A stretch of 64,000 nt of DNA from Clostridiaceae bacterium BL-3 (GTDB lineage Bacteria; Bacillota; Clostridia; Clostridiales; Clostridiaceae): NCBI GenBank assembly GCA_902809985.1, contig CADDXC010000001.1, forward strand, positions 2,542,001 through 2,606,000, written 5' to 3'. Below the pieces are notes generated by a model that was not told the DNA's origin, made no database searches, and saw only the letters and a program-made list of their open reading frames with translations. Numbering within the stretch: position 1 is the stretch's first letter; each line of letters opens with the position of its first letter. Shown piece by piece: positions 11,275 to 18,996 of this stretch. The translations under genes and the position numbers were made by a program.

Positions 11275-11507
11275 AAAAAAGCGGTATTGTTTCTCTTGGA
11301 GCGAGAAACAATACCGCGGTACCATCCAAATTTTTTTCTTTATAAAATAACGGATTCACCCGATACAGTCTACTTGTATTTCAACCGATAACTCAAGGAC
11401 GAGTTTTCAATACATGAGTATTGTGAATTTACAGCAAACATCACTCTCTTTAAATATCATATATTTACTTGATTCCTGTCATAGTTCTTAAATTTAATTT
11501 TTTCTAA
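11275..11507 (-). promoter_or_regulatory. T-box riboswitch, promoter-proximal copy (first in series)
   Basis: On the minus strand: stem I with ATGACAGGAATCAAGTAAATAT, AAAGAGAGTGATG, the specifier region TATTGAAAACTCGTCCTTGAG, then TGGATGGTACCGCGG (T-box sequence, 11314-11328) and a terminator. Comparing both leaders, the conserved trinucleotide followed by a purine is CTC, a leucine codon. ACT (threonine) is also shared but is followed by C. Uncharged tRNA would bridge specifier and T-box to block termination. Confidence 0.88.
11281..11317 (-). terminator. T-box terminator hairpin (first leader)
   Basis: Perfect 15-bp arms (11281-11295 and 11303-11317, GCGGTATTGTTTCTC and complement) around a 7-base loop, followed on the minus strand by TTTTTTATTTT. 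The upstream arm overlaps the GCGG end of the T-box sequence. Confidence 0.92.
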
Positions 11508-11536
11508 ATTATAGTACTAATCTTATATATTGTCAA
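11508..11536 (-). promoter_or_regulatory. consensus sigma-A promoter of the tandem T-box transcript
   Basis: TTGACA (11531-11536) and TATAAT (11508-11513), read on the minus strand, are both exact consensus and separated by exactly 17 bp. They lie just ahead of the first T-box stem I. Such a strong promoter fits a transcript throttled by termination. Confidence 0.88.
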
Positions 11537-11603
11537 GATTTAGATTTGATGAGGGTAGCTGTAATTTGTATATATTTACAGATTAATGCTACACCATATA
11601 TAT

Positions 11604-11867
11604 CTACTTCCAATCTGATATATTATATTTAGCCAATAATTCCCGTGATAATTTCATGCCTTCATCTGTAATTGCTACAGACTTAGAACGATGGCTCCCC
11701 TGCCGGATATAATCTTCCTTATCCAGTTCATTAATAATGTCGAAATCATATCCCTTCCAAGCCATATCCAAATCTGATCCAAAATAATCACGTTCCTTAA
11801 ATCTTGTTAAATACATCAACAGCATGGTCAATTCTTTAACTGCTTTCTTCGGATTAGTCTTATCCAT
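11604..11867 (-). CDS. DUF6429-like small protein next to an IS1096-type passenger
   Basis: An 87-residue protein with MLLMYLTRF, DLDMAWKGYDFDIINELDKEDYI and ITDEGMKLSRELLAKY. The YDFDIINELxxEDYI and ITDEG pattern fits the DUF6429 proteins that accompany TnpR/pRiA4b ORF-3-like genes, as here with the gene just upstream on the same strand. The second half looks like a winged helix, so DNA binding is possible. Start supported by GGAGAGAAGAGATT. Function unknown. Confidence 0.7.
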   Translation of the reverse strand: MDKTNPKKAVKELTMLLMYLTRFKERDYFGSDLDMAWKGYDFDIINELDKEDYIRQGSHRSKSVAITDEGMKLSRELLAKYNISDWK

Positions 11868-11937
11868 AATAAAATCTCTTCTCTCCGTGGTAAAATTACA
11901 ATTTCATTGTTATACAATTTTTATGCCCATCATCATA

Positions 11938-12987
11938 CTACAATATCCTTTTATTGGCAATCTTTTTTTCACTCCAGCCAAGTCTCTTTGACCAAGCACG
12001 AAGCTCATTACTTTCTACCTTGTCTTCACTTTCATAAACAGTCCCTAAAAAATTAGCAAATCCACTTAGTCCACCTACATCATCAATCAAAAAAACTCCA
12101 TCTTTATAAATACAAACCGGCCTATGCTCATTCAGCACAGTATCATTTGCATAGGCAATCTCTTCATGCGAAACAAGCCCGCCTTTAATCAGGTCTCTGT
12201 AATTGTCTTTCTTAGTTATGATAATAGTCCAATTATCCCCAAAATCATATTTATAAATGAGCTCCTTTGCTACCGGAAACAACCTTTTTTCACCAAGCAG
12301 TTCATGTTTACTTGCTAAAATCTTGCTAACTTCCAATCTCTCCAACAAGTTTTTTGTTCCACCCTCAATGATAATAGAAGAATTCATTTCTTCAAGAGTC
12401 AACTCAATCAAAGGAGCTTTACGCAAAATTTTAATCTCCTTGCCCTCAGCCTTTTTAGTCCGTTCTATGTAATCTTTAAATGACTCCCTAACATCAATCA
12501 TCTTAAAATCATCCATGAGCCGCTGCACATCTCTTTTAGCAATTTCCGGATGCTCCAGTTTTCCGCCATAAAAATACGGTCCAATATATTTCTTCTTAAT
12601 CCATGCACTTATACTGCCTTTTTTATAATCATCATCCCAGAAAATATCTCCCTCTGATTCGGACGGAGGCTGAAATAAAATTCCCACTAAATCCGACCAG
12701 CCTTTAACAGTGCCACTGGTCAGTTTTTGATATACTTCTTCCGGTAGATGAAAACTGCGTAAGTGTGAATTTCTCCAGCCATAAAGTTTTTGTATTGTAT
12801 AGTGTAGATTATGAAGCGGCATATCAGATGGTATAAGAATATCTCTGCATATGGACTTCCCCGTAGAAGATTCTCCATATCTTTTAAGCATTATTTTCTG
12901 GTATTCCGTCAGGTATTCATCTTTCAATTCCAAATGAAGATGAACCGATGTGATTTCTTTTTTATCACCTCTTATTTTGTTTTTCAT
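11938..12987 (-). CDS. plasmid pRiA4b ORF-3 family (IS1096 passenger TnpR-like) protein
   Basis: A 349-residue protein. The N-terminal part reads VHLHLELKDE, then DMPLHNLHYTIQKLYGWRNSHLRSF, the motif of the pRiA4b ORF-3 domain. This is repeated in the C-terminal part as ELIYKYDFGDNWTIIITKK, then PVCIYKDGVFLIDDVGGLSGFANFL and LGWSEKKI. YDFGDxW and a glycine-rich PPEDxGG-like loop are typical of the family. These proteins are often annotated as transposon passengers but carry no proven recombinase activity. The start at 12987 follows AAGGAGGACAAA; a longer reading frame lacks a good ribosome site. Confidence 0.82.
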   Translation of the reverse strand: MKNKIRGDKKEITSVHLHLELKDEYLTEYQKIMLKRYGESSTGKSICRDILIPSDMPLHNLHYTIQKLYGWRNSHLRSFHLPEEVYQKLTSGTVKGWSDLVGILFQPPSESEGDIFWDDDYKKGSISAWIKKKYIGPYFYGGKLEHPEIAKRDVQRLMDDFKMIDVRESFKDYIERTKKAEGKEIKILRKAPLIELTLEEMNSSIIIEGGTKNLLERLEVSKILASKHELLGEKRLFPVAKELIYKYDFGDNWTIIITKKDNYRDLIKGGLVSHEEIAYANDTVLNEHRPVCIYKDGVFLIDDVGGLSGFANFLGTVYESEDKVESNELRAWSKRLGWSEKKIANKRIL

Positions 12988-13165
12988 TTTGTCCTCCTTC
13001 CCAATTATCTTTATTTTTAACTTTGAACCACCATATGCCATTCTGCATTACATAATGCATCCATTCACTGCTTTTATCAAATATTCTACCCTTGTTATCA
13101 ATACAACACACTCCACGTATCAGTAGACAAGCTATAGATATAATTATGCAGAAATATTAGCTTTT

Positions 13166-13423
13166 TTATTGCAGAATCTTTCTACTCCAATTGGGAATTG
13201 TATTTCTTTTCCATTTAACTGTTCCGTTGCATATATAGGCTGCGTATTTAAATTCATTTGTATTATCATATATATTTATTTCATTACATATACCCAGTAT
13301 CTTTTTTAAATTATTCAATGATTAATAGTATCTTCTTTCTATATCTCTCTCATAATAAATAGATCTATATATGGATGTTTTTCCGGCACCATTTACTCCT
13401 GCGAATATAGTATAAATAGCCAT
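13166..13423 (-). pseudogene. zeta-toxin-like ATPase, internally deleted
   Basis: The first 20 codons read MAIYTIFAGVNGAGKTSIYR, a classic Walker A start of zeta-toxin-like kinases. They are followed by IERRYY, an in-frame TAA (13322-13324), then SLNNLKKILGICNEINIYDN and later NGTVKWKRNTIPNWSRKIL. RRYY-SL-NL-YDN and G-v-w--iP-W are the C-terminal pattern of the same family, so the middle of the gene (roughly 100 codons) was deleted nearly in frame and a nonsense codon added. The start codon overlaps the stop of the 57-residue gene upstream, as in a two-gene toxin module. Not functional. Confidence 0.75.
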
Positions 13424-13596
13424 TACTCTTTACCTATCACCTTTTTTTGCTCTCTTTGAAGCACTAAATCCGATAAAGCAGCATAAAAATCTTGTTCTTC
13501 TTTTGTCTTTGATTTTTTAAACAGTTCTTTTAAATCCTCATATGAATACCTAAGAAACTGCTTATACAAACTACTTTGCTGATTTATTTTTTCCAT
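13423..13596 (-). CDS. small protein upstream of zeta-like gene (57 aa)
   Basis: A 57-residue charged protein (MEKINQQSSLYKQF, YSYEDLKELFKKSKTKEEQ, LSDLVLQREQKKVIGKE) with GGGGAATC upstream. Its stop overlaps the start of the zeta-like frame (TAATG), showing translational coupling. Its place before a zeta-type kinase suggests an antitoxin or accessory protein; I know no family for it. Truncated copies occur near 19.4 kb and 44.3 kb with the same neighbour, which supports it as a real module member. Confidence 0.55.
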   Translation of the reverse strand: MEKINQQSSLYKQFLRYSYEDLKELFKKSKTKEEQDFYAALSDLVLQREQKKVIGKE

Positions 13597-13780
13597 AACG
13601 ATTCCCCTTCGATAAATATATCTTTATACTATATTGTACCCTAATATAGTGCTCCCATAAATAGCTGTACTTAACTGAATTTAAATTTTCAGGAATCTCA
13701 CCTTTCTTTATTAAAGAGCAATAACTTCTTCAACCATTTTGGCACATGCTTAACTTTTTTATTCTTAGATACAGACTTTA
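13567..13780. repeat. dispersed module repeat, copy A
   Basis: About 210 bp nearly identical to 19419-19624 and partly to 44310-44460. It carries the start of the 57-residue gene, a spacer with ATATTGTACCCTAATATAG, and at 13698-13780 the last codons of a zinc-ribbon protein (KKVKHVPKWLKKLLLFNK) whose intact relative is at 44347. Here only its C terminus remains. Confidence 0.75.
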
Positions 13781-13798
13781 ATTAAATAGTAAATAAAC

Positions 13799-14530
13799 TT
13801 AATCGTTTTTAAGTTTCTCTTTTAAAGAATTCAACATTTTCATTTTCTCACTGTCACCTTTTACATCTGGATGATATTTTTTTGCAAGTGTAGTAAATCC
13901 TGCTTTAAGCAGTTCCTTAAAAAGTTCACTTTCCTCCGCTGTCAGATGATAAGGATTAGAATTCCTCTGCTTGTTAATTTCTTTCCATCCTTGAGATTTG
14001 TAAAATCTTTTAGCCTCATTATATGTATTGAAATTTGTATTGTAGTTATAGTTGATTATATTTACATACCATTTTTTGAAATGCTCTTCATCATTGAAAT
14101 TTTCATCATATTCTTCTTCATAATATATCATATCCTTTATAATCTCATTTTCTTTTTCCTTACGCAAATGCAACCTATACTGGTTTTTAGTGAAATTATC
14201 TTTGAACTCATACTCATAAAAATCCTCAACTGACTCTATTACCATTCGCTCAAAAGACTTTTTCTGTACATTCAACTTATCTTGTACCTTATCAAATACC
14301 TTAAATTCTTCTAAAAGACTCATTATGTCATACCTATAAAACGATGAATCCCCAGTCTCCTCAGCATGGAATATTTCTTTCTCATCAAAATCAAACAGAT
14401 GTATTTTGTTCCCATTGTCAGAGCAATAATCCACTGAGTACTTGTTTCGATACCCTTTTAAATATTTGCTGATTTTTACACACATAATCATTACCGCTCC
14501 CAAAACTACTATTGCCTTAAAACTAGCCAA
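13799..14530 (-). CDS. membrane-anchored protein with C-terminal J-domain-like segment
   Basis: A protein of up to 243 residues with an N-terminal hydrophobic helix (AIVVLGAVMIMCVKI), then a long acidic, Phe/Tyr-rich helical region with EEEYDENFNDEEHFKKWY. The C terminus reads LLKAGFTTLAKKYHPDVKGDSEKMKMLNSLKEKL, with the HPD tripeptide and spacing of a DnaJ J domain although the first J helix is weak. This suggests recruitment of an Hsp70 at the membrane face. The start is uncertain: TTG at 14530 keeps the whole membrane helix, while ATG at 14491 has GGGAGCGG upstream but cuts the helix. The gene stands alone. Confidence 0.65.
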   Translation of the reverse strand: MASFKAIVVLGAVMIMCVKISKYLKGYRNKYSVDYCSDNGNKIHLFDFDEKEIFHAEETGDSSFYRYDIMSLLEEFKVFDKVQDKLNVQKKSFERMVIESVEDFYEYEFKDNFTKNQYRLHLRKEKENEIIKDMIYYEEEYDENFNDEEHFKKWYVNIINYNYNTNFNTYNEAKRFYKSQGWKEINKQRNSNPYHLTAEESELFKELLKAGFTTLAKKYHPDVKGDSEKMKMLNSLKEKLKND

Positions 14531-14745
14531 TAGTTTTGAATCTGCTATAACTAATTTCAGTATATCATGAAATTTAATAGAGTTAAATATTTAAAATTTT
14601 TGAATATAAATCATATAATTATTGATTCTCTATATTACATTATTCCTGCCCGGGCATAAAAGCGCATCATTTTATCAACTCAAATCATTTTAATTCTAGG
14701 TAATAAAAAATCAGCTTATATAACTACAACAAGCCGATTTTAGGA

Positions 14746-14899
14746 ATGTTTTTAAGACAAGTTGTACTGCAACGCGGTATTCCATTTGAAATAAAACTGC
14801 CTGCAAATGCTCCGACTGTCTTTGGTTCACTTACCAAAAAACAATTTGATACTGAAATTAACAAATGTATGGACGATATAAAGAATAGAATATTAATTC
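14746..14899 (+). pseudogene. RelB/DinJ antitoxin C-terminal remnant
   Basis: The frame FLRQVVLQRGIPFEIKLPANAP matches the C-terminal half of RelB/DinJ-type antitoxins (f-r-iv-rG-iPFeiklP). The N-terminal ribbon-helix-helix part is missing, the frame runs on without family similarity after about codon 50, and no RelE-like toxin follows. A terminator overlaps its far end. Confidence 0.6.
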
Positions 14900-14902
14900 T
14901 CA

Positions 14903-14930
14903 AAAGCATCTATCGAAAGATAGGTGCTTT
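14903..14930. terminator. bidirectional hairpin terminator
   Basis: Arms AAAGCATCTATC and GATAGGTGCTTT pair around a GAAA tetraloop, with A-rich and T-rich flanks on both sides. It can end transcription from either direction; the nearest complete gene is the one at 15044 on the minus strand. Confidence 0.75.
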
Positions 14931-15043
14931 TCTTATGCCAATTTTTAGGAAAGGACATGAATACTTATGGGAATACTACCCAGCCTTTCCTGATCACAGG
15001 ATAATCCGGGAGTCAAACACCGACCCATTGCTCTTGGTATAAA

Positions 15044-15862
15044 CTATTTCAACTCAATCAACTTGTCAAGAATTTGTTTTGTCAAATCCTTTTGTTGTGC
15101 CGCTGTTAAATTGGTTGAAGTTCTGATCACAACTGTTCCATGTACTTCGTGAGAACCAGAATTAAACATTTCTGCTCCATCAAACGCTGCTAGGTAAGCA
15201 TTACGAGTTTCTGCATCTTTCTTAGTTGGATAGACTTCAATACATCCACCTGCATCAGTTCCTTTATCAACAATATCTCTGCCATCCACTTCTTCAGTCA
15301 CATCTTTGTCAGTAAAATAAACTGCAGCGGTATATCCACCTTGTTTGTTAAGATTACCGTTCGGATCATTATTTTCTGTTACTGCTTGCGTTCCTGTGAT
15401 TGAAGATACTTCCTTCAATCTTTGAATTACAAAATCGCTTGTTGGATTTGTAATTTGCTTAAGCTGCTTCACGCTGTTTTCAAATGCTTCACTAGCTGAT
15501 TTCAATTCACTAATTTGTGTTGAATAGTCAATTGGCTTTTCTAATTCTTTGGTAGCTTTTTCGATTGCATCAGTCTTTTTAGGAACTTCGGGAACAGATA
15601 CTAATGCTTTCTTGGCACTGTTATCAGCTGATTTTAGCTTACCTAATGCCGATGTATCATAAGCTTCTTTCTTAGAATTTATCAACTTTTCAGAATTATC
15701 AATCGATGTTTGCAGTTCCTTATTTTTTGCTTCAACTTTTTTCTTTGCAGTATCAAACTGAGTAACGGCTTTTTCATGTGGTGAATATACCTCAAAGTAA
15801 TAACCACAACCGCCTGCAGCAATAACCAATAATGTGATAATCCCAATAATAGCTTTTTTCAT
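15044..15862 (-). CDS. membrane-anchored extracellular protein (EbhA-like)
   Basis: A 272-residue protein starting with a short positive N terminus and one hydrophobic segment (AIIGIITLLVIAAGGCGYYF), followed by a long helical Lys/Glu-rich stretch (HEKAVTQFDTAKKKVEAKNKEL) and a compact C-terminal domain (AAVYFTDKDVTEEVDG, DAGGCIEVYPTKKDAETRNAYLAAFD). The layout matches small Gram-positive proteins labelled EbhA-like: membrane anchor, three-helix region, then a globular domain facing outside. The cysteine after AAGG is a poor lipobox. The start at 15862 gives the natural signal-anchor; upstream frame residues look untranslated. Role unknown. Confidence 0.65.
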   Translation of the reverse strand: MKKAIIGIITLLVIAAGGCGYYFEVYSPHEKAVTQFDTAKKKVEAKNKELQTSIDNSEKLINSKKEAYDTSALGKLKSADNSAKKALVSVPEVPKKTDAIEKATKELEKPIDYSTQISELKSASEAFENSVKQLKQITNPTSDFVIQRLKEVSSITGTQAVTENNDPNGNLNKQGGYTAAVYFTDKDVTEEVDGRDIVDKGTDAGGCIEVYPTKKDAETRNAYLAAFDGAEMFNSGSHEVHGTVVIRTSTNLTAAQQKDLTKQILDKLIELK

Positions 15863-16004
15863 TTTGTTCACTTCCGTTTTTTTGTCCATATCCTCATAAT
15901 TCACGCCACACACCCCTGTCCTCAGCATTTATATATTATATTTTCTATTATATACATTCATACTGACATAGACTGTCAGCAACAATAAAATTACCTATAT
16001 GTAA

Positions 16005-16077
16005 AAACAAAAAAGCCAATTAAGATGATTGTTCGCCTTAACCGACTCTTGAATTTCATTATTCAATTACAACCTCT
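16005..16077 (-). repeat. relic of the 3' end and terminator of a serine recombinase gene
   Basis: This stretch aligns with the last codons and terminator of the recombinase at 46609. It shares the GAGGTTGTAATTGAATAA ending (EVVIE-stop, here 16059-16076) and the GCCAATTAA(G/A)ATGAT hairpin followed by a T-run. The rest of the gene is absent; the Cfr-like gene lies upstream where the recombinase body would be. Confidence 0.7.
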
Positions 16078-16147
16078 TAAAAGCTTCTAAAATTAACTTG
16101 AAAGATATAGCAATTTTTAGAGTATATAATAAACCTACACTAATAAG

Positions 16148-16182
16148 AGCACAGCTACTAAAGTCTTCCTGCTGTGCTTTTT
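16148..16182 (+). terminator. orphan hairpin terminator
   Basis: AGCACAGC and GCTGTGCT arms followed by TTTTT on the plus strand. No intact plus-strand gene precedes it, so it probably belonged to a lost gene. Confidence 0.6.
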
Positions 16183-16236
16183 AATGAAATTATCATATCC
16201 ACACGTATTTTGATAGAAAGTCAACACTTAAAAATT

Positions 16237-16262
16237 AGCCCTCTTTTTTAATTGAGAGGGCT
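16237..16262 (-). terminator. terminator of the Cfr-like gene
   Basis: AGCCCTC and GAGGGCT arms followed on the minus strand by AATTTTTAAG. It begins about 30 bases after the stop codon at 16293. Confidence 0.75.
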
Positions 16263-16292
16263 TATTCTTAGAATAATATTTTCGAACCAACA

Positions 16293-17327
16293 TCACAATT
16301 CATTTTCACAATACAATTGTCCGCAGGCAGCGCCAATTTCAGAACCAAATTGTGTCCTAACAGTTGCACTAACGCCTGCTTCCTTTAATGTACTGCAAAA
16401 CTGGTTGATAGCACTCGATGGTTGAAATTTAAAAGTTGTTTTATTCGTAGAATTATAAGATATCAAATCAATATGATATAAATACTCCCATGAACCACGA
16501 TTTTTCAACAAACCTATAACTGCCTTTGCATGTTCTTTAGAATCATTAATCCCTTCAAGCATAATATACGCAAGAAATACTCTTCGTCCCGTATGAATAA
16601 TATGTTCATCTAATGTCTTCATTACCTCATGCAATGGAAATCTTTCATTTATAGGCATTAAATCGCTTCGTTGACTTTCAAATGGTGAATGAAGTGAGAA
16701 AATGAGATTTACTTGTGGAAATTCTTTGGTCAATTTTTGAATTCCTGGTATAACACCAATTGTTGAAATCGTAATTCTTCGTTGACTTAAACCAAATAAA
16801 TTTTGATCAGTCAAAATTTTTAGTGCACCAAATAACTCTGGATTTGCAAAAGCCTCACCCATTCCCATAAATGAAACACTATTCAAACTATGTCTATAGA
16901 AATAAAAATAAAGTAATTGATCAGTTATCTCATCAGCAGTGAGATTTCGTTTAAATCCAGTACTTCCAGTTGCACAAAAACGGCATCCAAAACCGCAACC
17001 ACATTGAGAAGAAATACAAAACGATTCCCACCCCTGTTTATACTGTAATCGAACAGCCTCTATTCTCTTTCCGTCTGTCAATTCAAATAACAATTTTTCA
17101 GCTTGCTTAGAATGTTGTGAAAAAACAGGTATTAAGCTAGATACATTATTCCCAAACTCATTTGTTAAAGCTATCCTTAATACTTTTGGCAACATAGCCA
17201 TATCATCAAAATTATCTATCCTTTGACGAAAAATAGCTTTTGCAAGCTGTATATATCTATAATTTGGTAAATTTAAATCTGATACTATTTGTTTTATTTT
17301 TTCATATTTTGTTTTTGTCTGCTTCAT
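16293..17327 (-). CDS. cfr: Cfr-family 23S rRNA (adenine-2503-C8) methyltransferase
   Basis: A 344-residue radical SAM methyltransferase. It keeps the cluster motif CGCGFGCRFCATG (Cys111, 115, 118) and the two further cysteines used in methyl transfer, Cys104 (ESFC) and Cys335 (AACGQLY), matching Cys105 and Cys338 of staphylococcal Cfr. The motif GMGEAFAN has Cfr-type EA rather than RlmN-type EP. Known Cfr proteins methylate A2503 at C8 and give resistance to phenicols, lincosamides, oxazolidinones, pleuromutilins and streptogramin A. This is a clostridial-type member, clearly different from classical cfr in sequence, so the exact activity needs proof. It lies downstream of the ABC-F gene behind its own leader peptide. 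Confidence 0.85.
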   Translation of the reverse strand: MKQTKTKYEKIKQIVSDLNLPNYRYIQLAKAIFRQRIDNFDDMAMLPKVLRIALTNEFGNNVSSLIPVFSQHSKQAEKLLFELTDGKRIEAVRLQYKQGWESFCISSQCGCGFGCRFCATGSTGFKRNLTADEITDQLLYFYFYRHSLNSVSFMGMGEAFANPELFGALKILTDQNLFGLSQRRITISTIGVIPGIQKLTKEFPQVNLIFSLHSPFESQRSDLMPINERFPLHEVMKTLDEHIIHTGRRVFLAYIMLEGINDSKEHAKAVIGLLKNRGSWEYLYHIDLISYNSTNKTTFKFQPSSAINQFCSTLKEAGVSATVRTQFGSEIGAACGQLYCENEL

Positions 17328-17331
17328 GTAG

Positions 17332-17430
17332 GCTTCCTCCTCGCTATTAATAGTTAGGAAGCAAAGCCAGCATTGGCGACTTATACTACTCCATGCAAAT
17401 GTCGCCTAAAACATCTGACTTTGCATGGAG
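17332..17430 (-). promoter_or_regulatory. translational attenuator of the Cfr-like gene
   Basis: Alternative pairings are visible. CTCCATGCAAA (17420-17430) inside the leader peptide pairs perfectly with TTTGCATGGAG (17389-17399). GGCGAC (17401-17406) pairs with GTCGCC (17375-17380). GCAAAGTCAG can instead pair with CTGGCTTTGC. Just before the gene, GCTTCCT (17356-17362) pairs with AGGAAGC (17332-17338), hiding the GAGGAGG ribosome site. There is no T-run, so control is probably at translation, released when a ribosome stalls in the leader. Confidence 0.65.
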
Positions 17431-17466
17431 CCTATTATGTGTTACTTGTATATTCATATTAAACAT
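17386..17466 (-). CDS. leader peptide of the Cfr-like gene (26 aa)
   Basis: A 26-codon frame starting 12 bases after the ABC-F stop codon. Conserved residues shared with the ABC-F leader are TH at positions 9-10, LH at 13-14, K16, D18, GDI at 21-23 and M25 just before the stop. I choose ATG 17466 over 17457 because it gives the same length as the other leader. The second half of the frame is built into the attenuator hairpins. A stalled ribosome here would alter those pairings. Confidence 0.6.
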   Translation of the reverse strand: MFNMNIQVTHNRLHAKSDVLGDICME

Positions 17467-17478
17467 ATTAATTCCATT

Positions 17479-18963
17479 CTATCCCTTCAATTTTATAGTT
17501 TTTGTTGCAACATTTTCACAAAATGCAATATCATGCTCAACAAATAAAATTGTGGGCTGATATTCAATTAACAATTTCTCAATCTGCATACGAGAAATTA
17601 CATCGATAAAATTCAATGGTTCATCCCAAATATATAAATGTGCCTGTTCACACAAACTTCTTGCAATCAATACCTTTTTCTTCTGTCCTCCACTAAAATC
17701 CTGGATATTCTTTTCAAACTGCTCTCTTGAAAAATCAAGCTTTCTAAGAATTGATTTAAATAAGCTTTCTTCAATACAATATTTATCTGCGTATTCAGAC
17801 AAGTTACCATATAAATCTGATGTATCTTGTGAAACATAAGAAATAATCAACTGACTACTTTTCCTCACAATTCCATTATGCGGGATTTTTTCTCCATAAA
17901 TTAATTTTAATATACTTGATTTCCCACTGCCGTTTTTCCCTTGAACAGCAATTCTTTCACCCTGCTCTATGGTGAAGCTTACTGCTTCACAGATAATTCT
18001 ATTATCGTATTGAATTGAAACATCCGCAAGTTCCACAAGCTTTTTACCATGGAAAGTAAGCGGTACTATTTTTAAGCTTTCATTGGATTCAATATTTTTA
18101 AGAAGCCTTGATTTTTCCTCAATCATATTCTGTTGTCTAGCTTCTATATTTTTAGCACGCTTCATCACTTTTGCAGCTTTATGTCCAACATACCCCTTAT
18201 CCAATTTGCTCCCGGAATTAGCAGCTCCATATTTACTGCTTTCAACACTATCTGACCATGCAGATGTACGTTTTGCTGAACTGGAAAGCCGGCTAATATT
18301 CTTTTTCAATTTTTCGTTTTCTGCTAGTTCAAAACCATCTTGTAAGTCTTTATTTCTCCACCATGAAGAAAAATTTCCTTTCTGTATCTCAATATTAGTT
18401 CTATTAATGGCCAAAATATGGTCAACGCAATTATCTAAAAAATACCTATCATGTGAAATCAGAATAAATCCTTTCTTCTTTTTTAAATAATTGCTTAGTT
18501 TTTTTCTAGCTTCAACATCCAAATGATTTGTAGGTTCATCAATAAGTAAGAAGGAGTTCTCCTTTAAAAACATAGCAGCTAGTAATGCTTTGGTCTGCTC
18601 TCCTTTAGATAGTGTATAAAATTGTCTATATAAAGCATCATAATCCATATCTAACAATGATAATTCTTTAATTATTTCCCAATCCATTGAATTTGGACTG
18701 ATTTCCCTTATGATATCTATGGTGAAATTTCCTTGTTCCTGCACCTTATAAGGAAAATATTCAAAAGTCACATCAGCTGAAATATTTCCATTATATTCGT
18801 ATTTCCCAAGCAGGAGATTTAAAAAAGTGGTTTTTCCCCTTCCATTTCTTCCGGTAAACCCCAATTTCCAATCTGTATCAATTTGAAAACTTATATTTTC
18901 AAAAATATTATCATAACTATCTTCATAAGCAAAGGTTAGGTTTGTAACATTTATTAAAGACAT
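17479..18963 (-). CDS. ABC-F ribosomal protection ATPase (Lsa/CplR-like)
   Basis: A 494-residue protein with two ATP-binding cassettes and no membrane segments. The first has GRNGRGKT (38-45), LSKGEQTKALLAA and LLIDEPTNHLD; the second has GKNGSGKSS, FSGGQKKKVLIA and LYIWDEPLNFID. The linker between them contains ELAENEKLKKNISRLSSSAKR, matching Lsa-type antibiotic-resistance ABC-F proteins. These enter the ribosomal exit site and displace lincosamides, streptogramin A and pleuromutilins. Length (about 495) and the WKLGFTGRNGRGKTT start fit Lsa/CplR. The start at 18963 follows GAGGAGGACAAA. It is the first gene of a likely operon with the Cfr-like gene. Confidence 0.88.
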   Translation of the reverse strand: MSLINVTNLTFAYEDSYDNIFENISFQIDTDWKLGFTGRNGRGKTTFLNLLLGKYEYNGNISADVTFEYFPYKVQEQGNFTIDIIREISPNSMDWEIIKELSLLDMDYDALYRQFYTLSKGEQTKALLAAMFLKENSFLLIDEPTNHLDVEARKKLSNYLKKKKGFILISHDRYFLDNCVDHILAINRTNIEIQKGNFSSWWRNKDLQDGFELAENEKLKKNISRLSSSAKRTSAWSDSVESSKYGAANSGSKLDKGYVGHKAAKVMKRAKNIEARQQNMIEEKSRLLKNIESNESLKIVPLTFHGKKLVELADVSIQYDNRIICEAVSFTIEQGERIAVQGKNGSGKSSILKLIYGEKIPHNGIVRKSSQLIISYVSQDTSDLYGNLSEYADKYCIEESLFKSILRKLDFSREQFEKNIQDFSGGQKKKVLIARSLCEQAHLYIWDEPLNFIDVISRMQIEKLLIEYQPTILFVEHDIAFCENVATKTIKLKG

Positions 18964-18996
18964 ATTTTTGTCCTCCTCTGTAATTAATAGTATAAA

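Noticed and set aside
11281-11317. T-box specifier ACT (threonine)
   Set aside because: ACT is shared by both leaders but is followed by C; the usual purine after the specifier fits CTC better.
14724-14909. Minus-strand open frame over the antitoxin relic
   Set aside because: No ribosome site or family similarity; the plus strand matches RelB/DinJ.
16293-17327. Housekeeping RlmN instead of Cfr
   Set aside because: GMGEAFAN (EA not EP), the overall match to Cfr length and cysteines, and the leader peptide favour Cfr; a close relative with C2 activity cannot be fully excluded.
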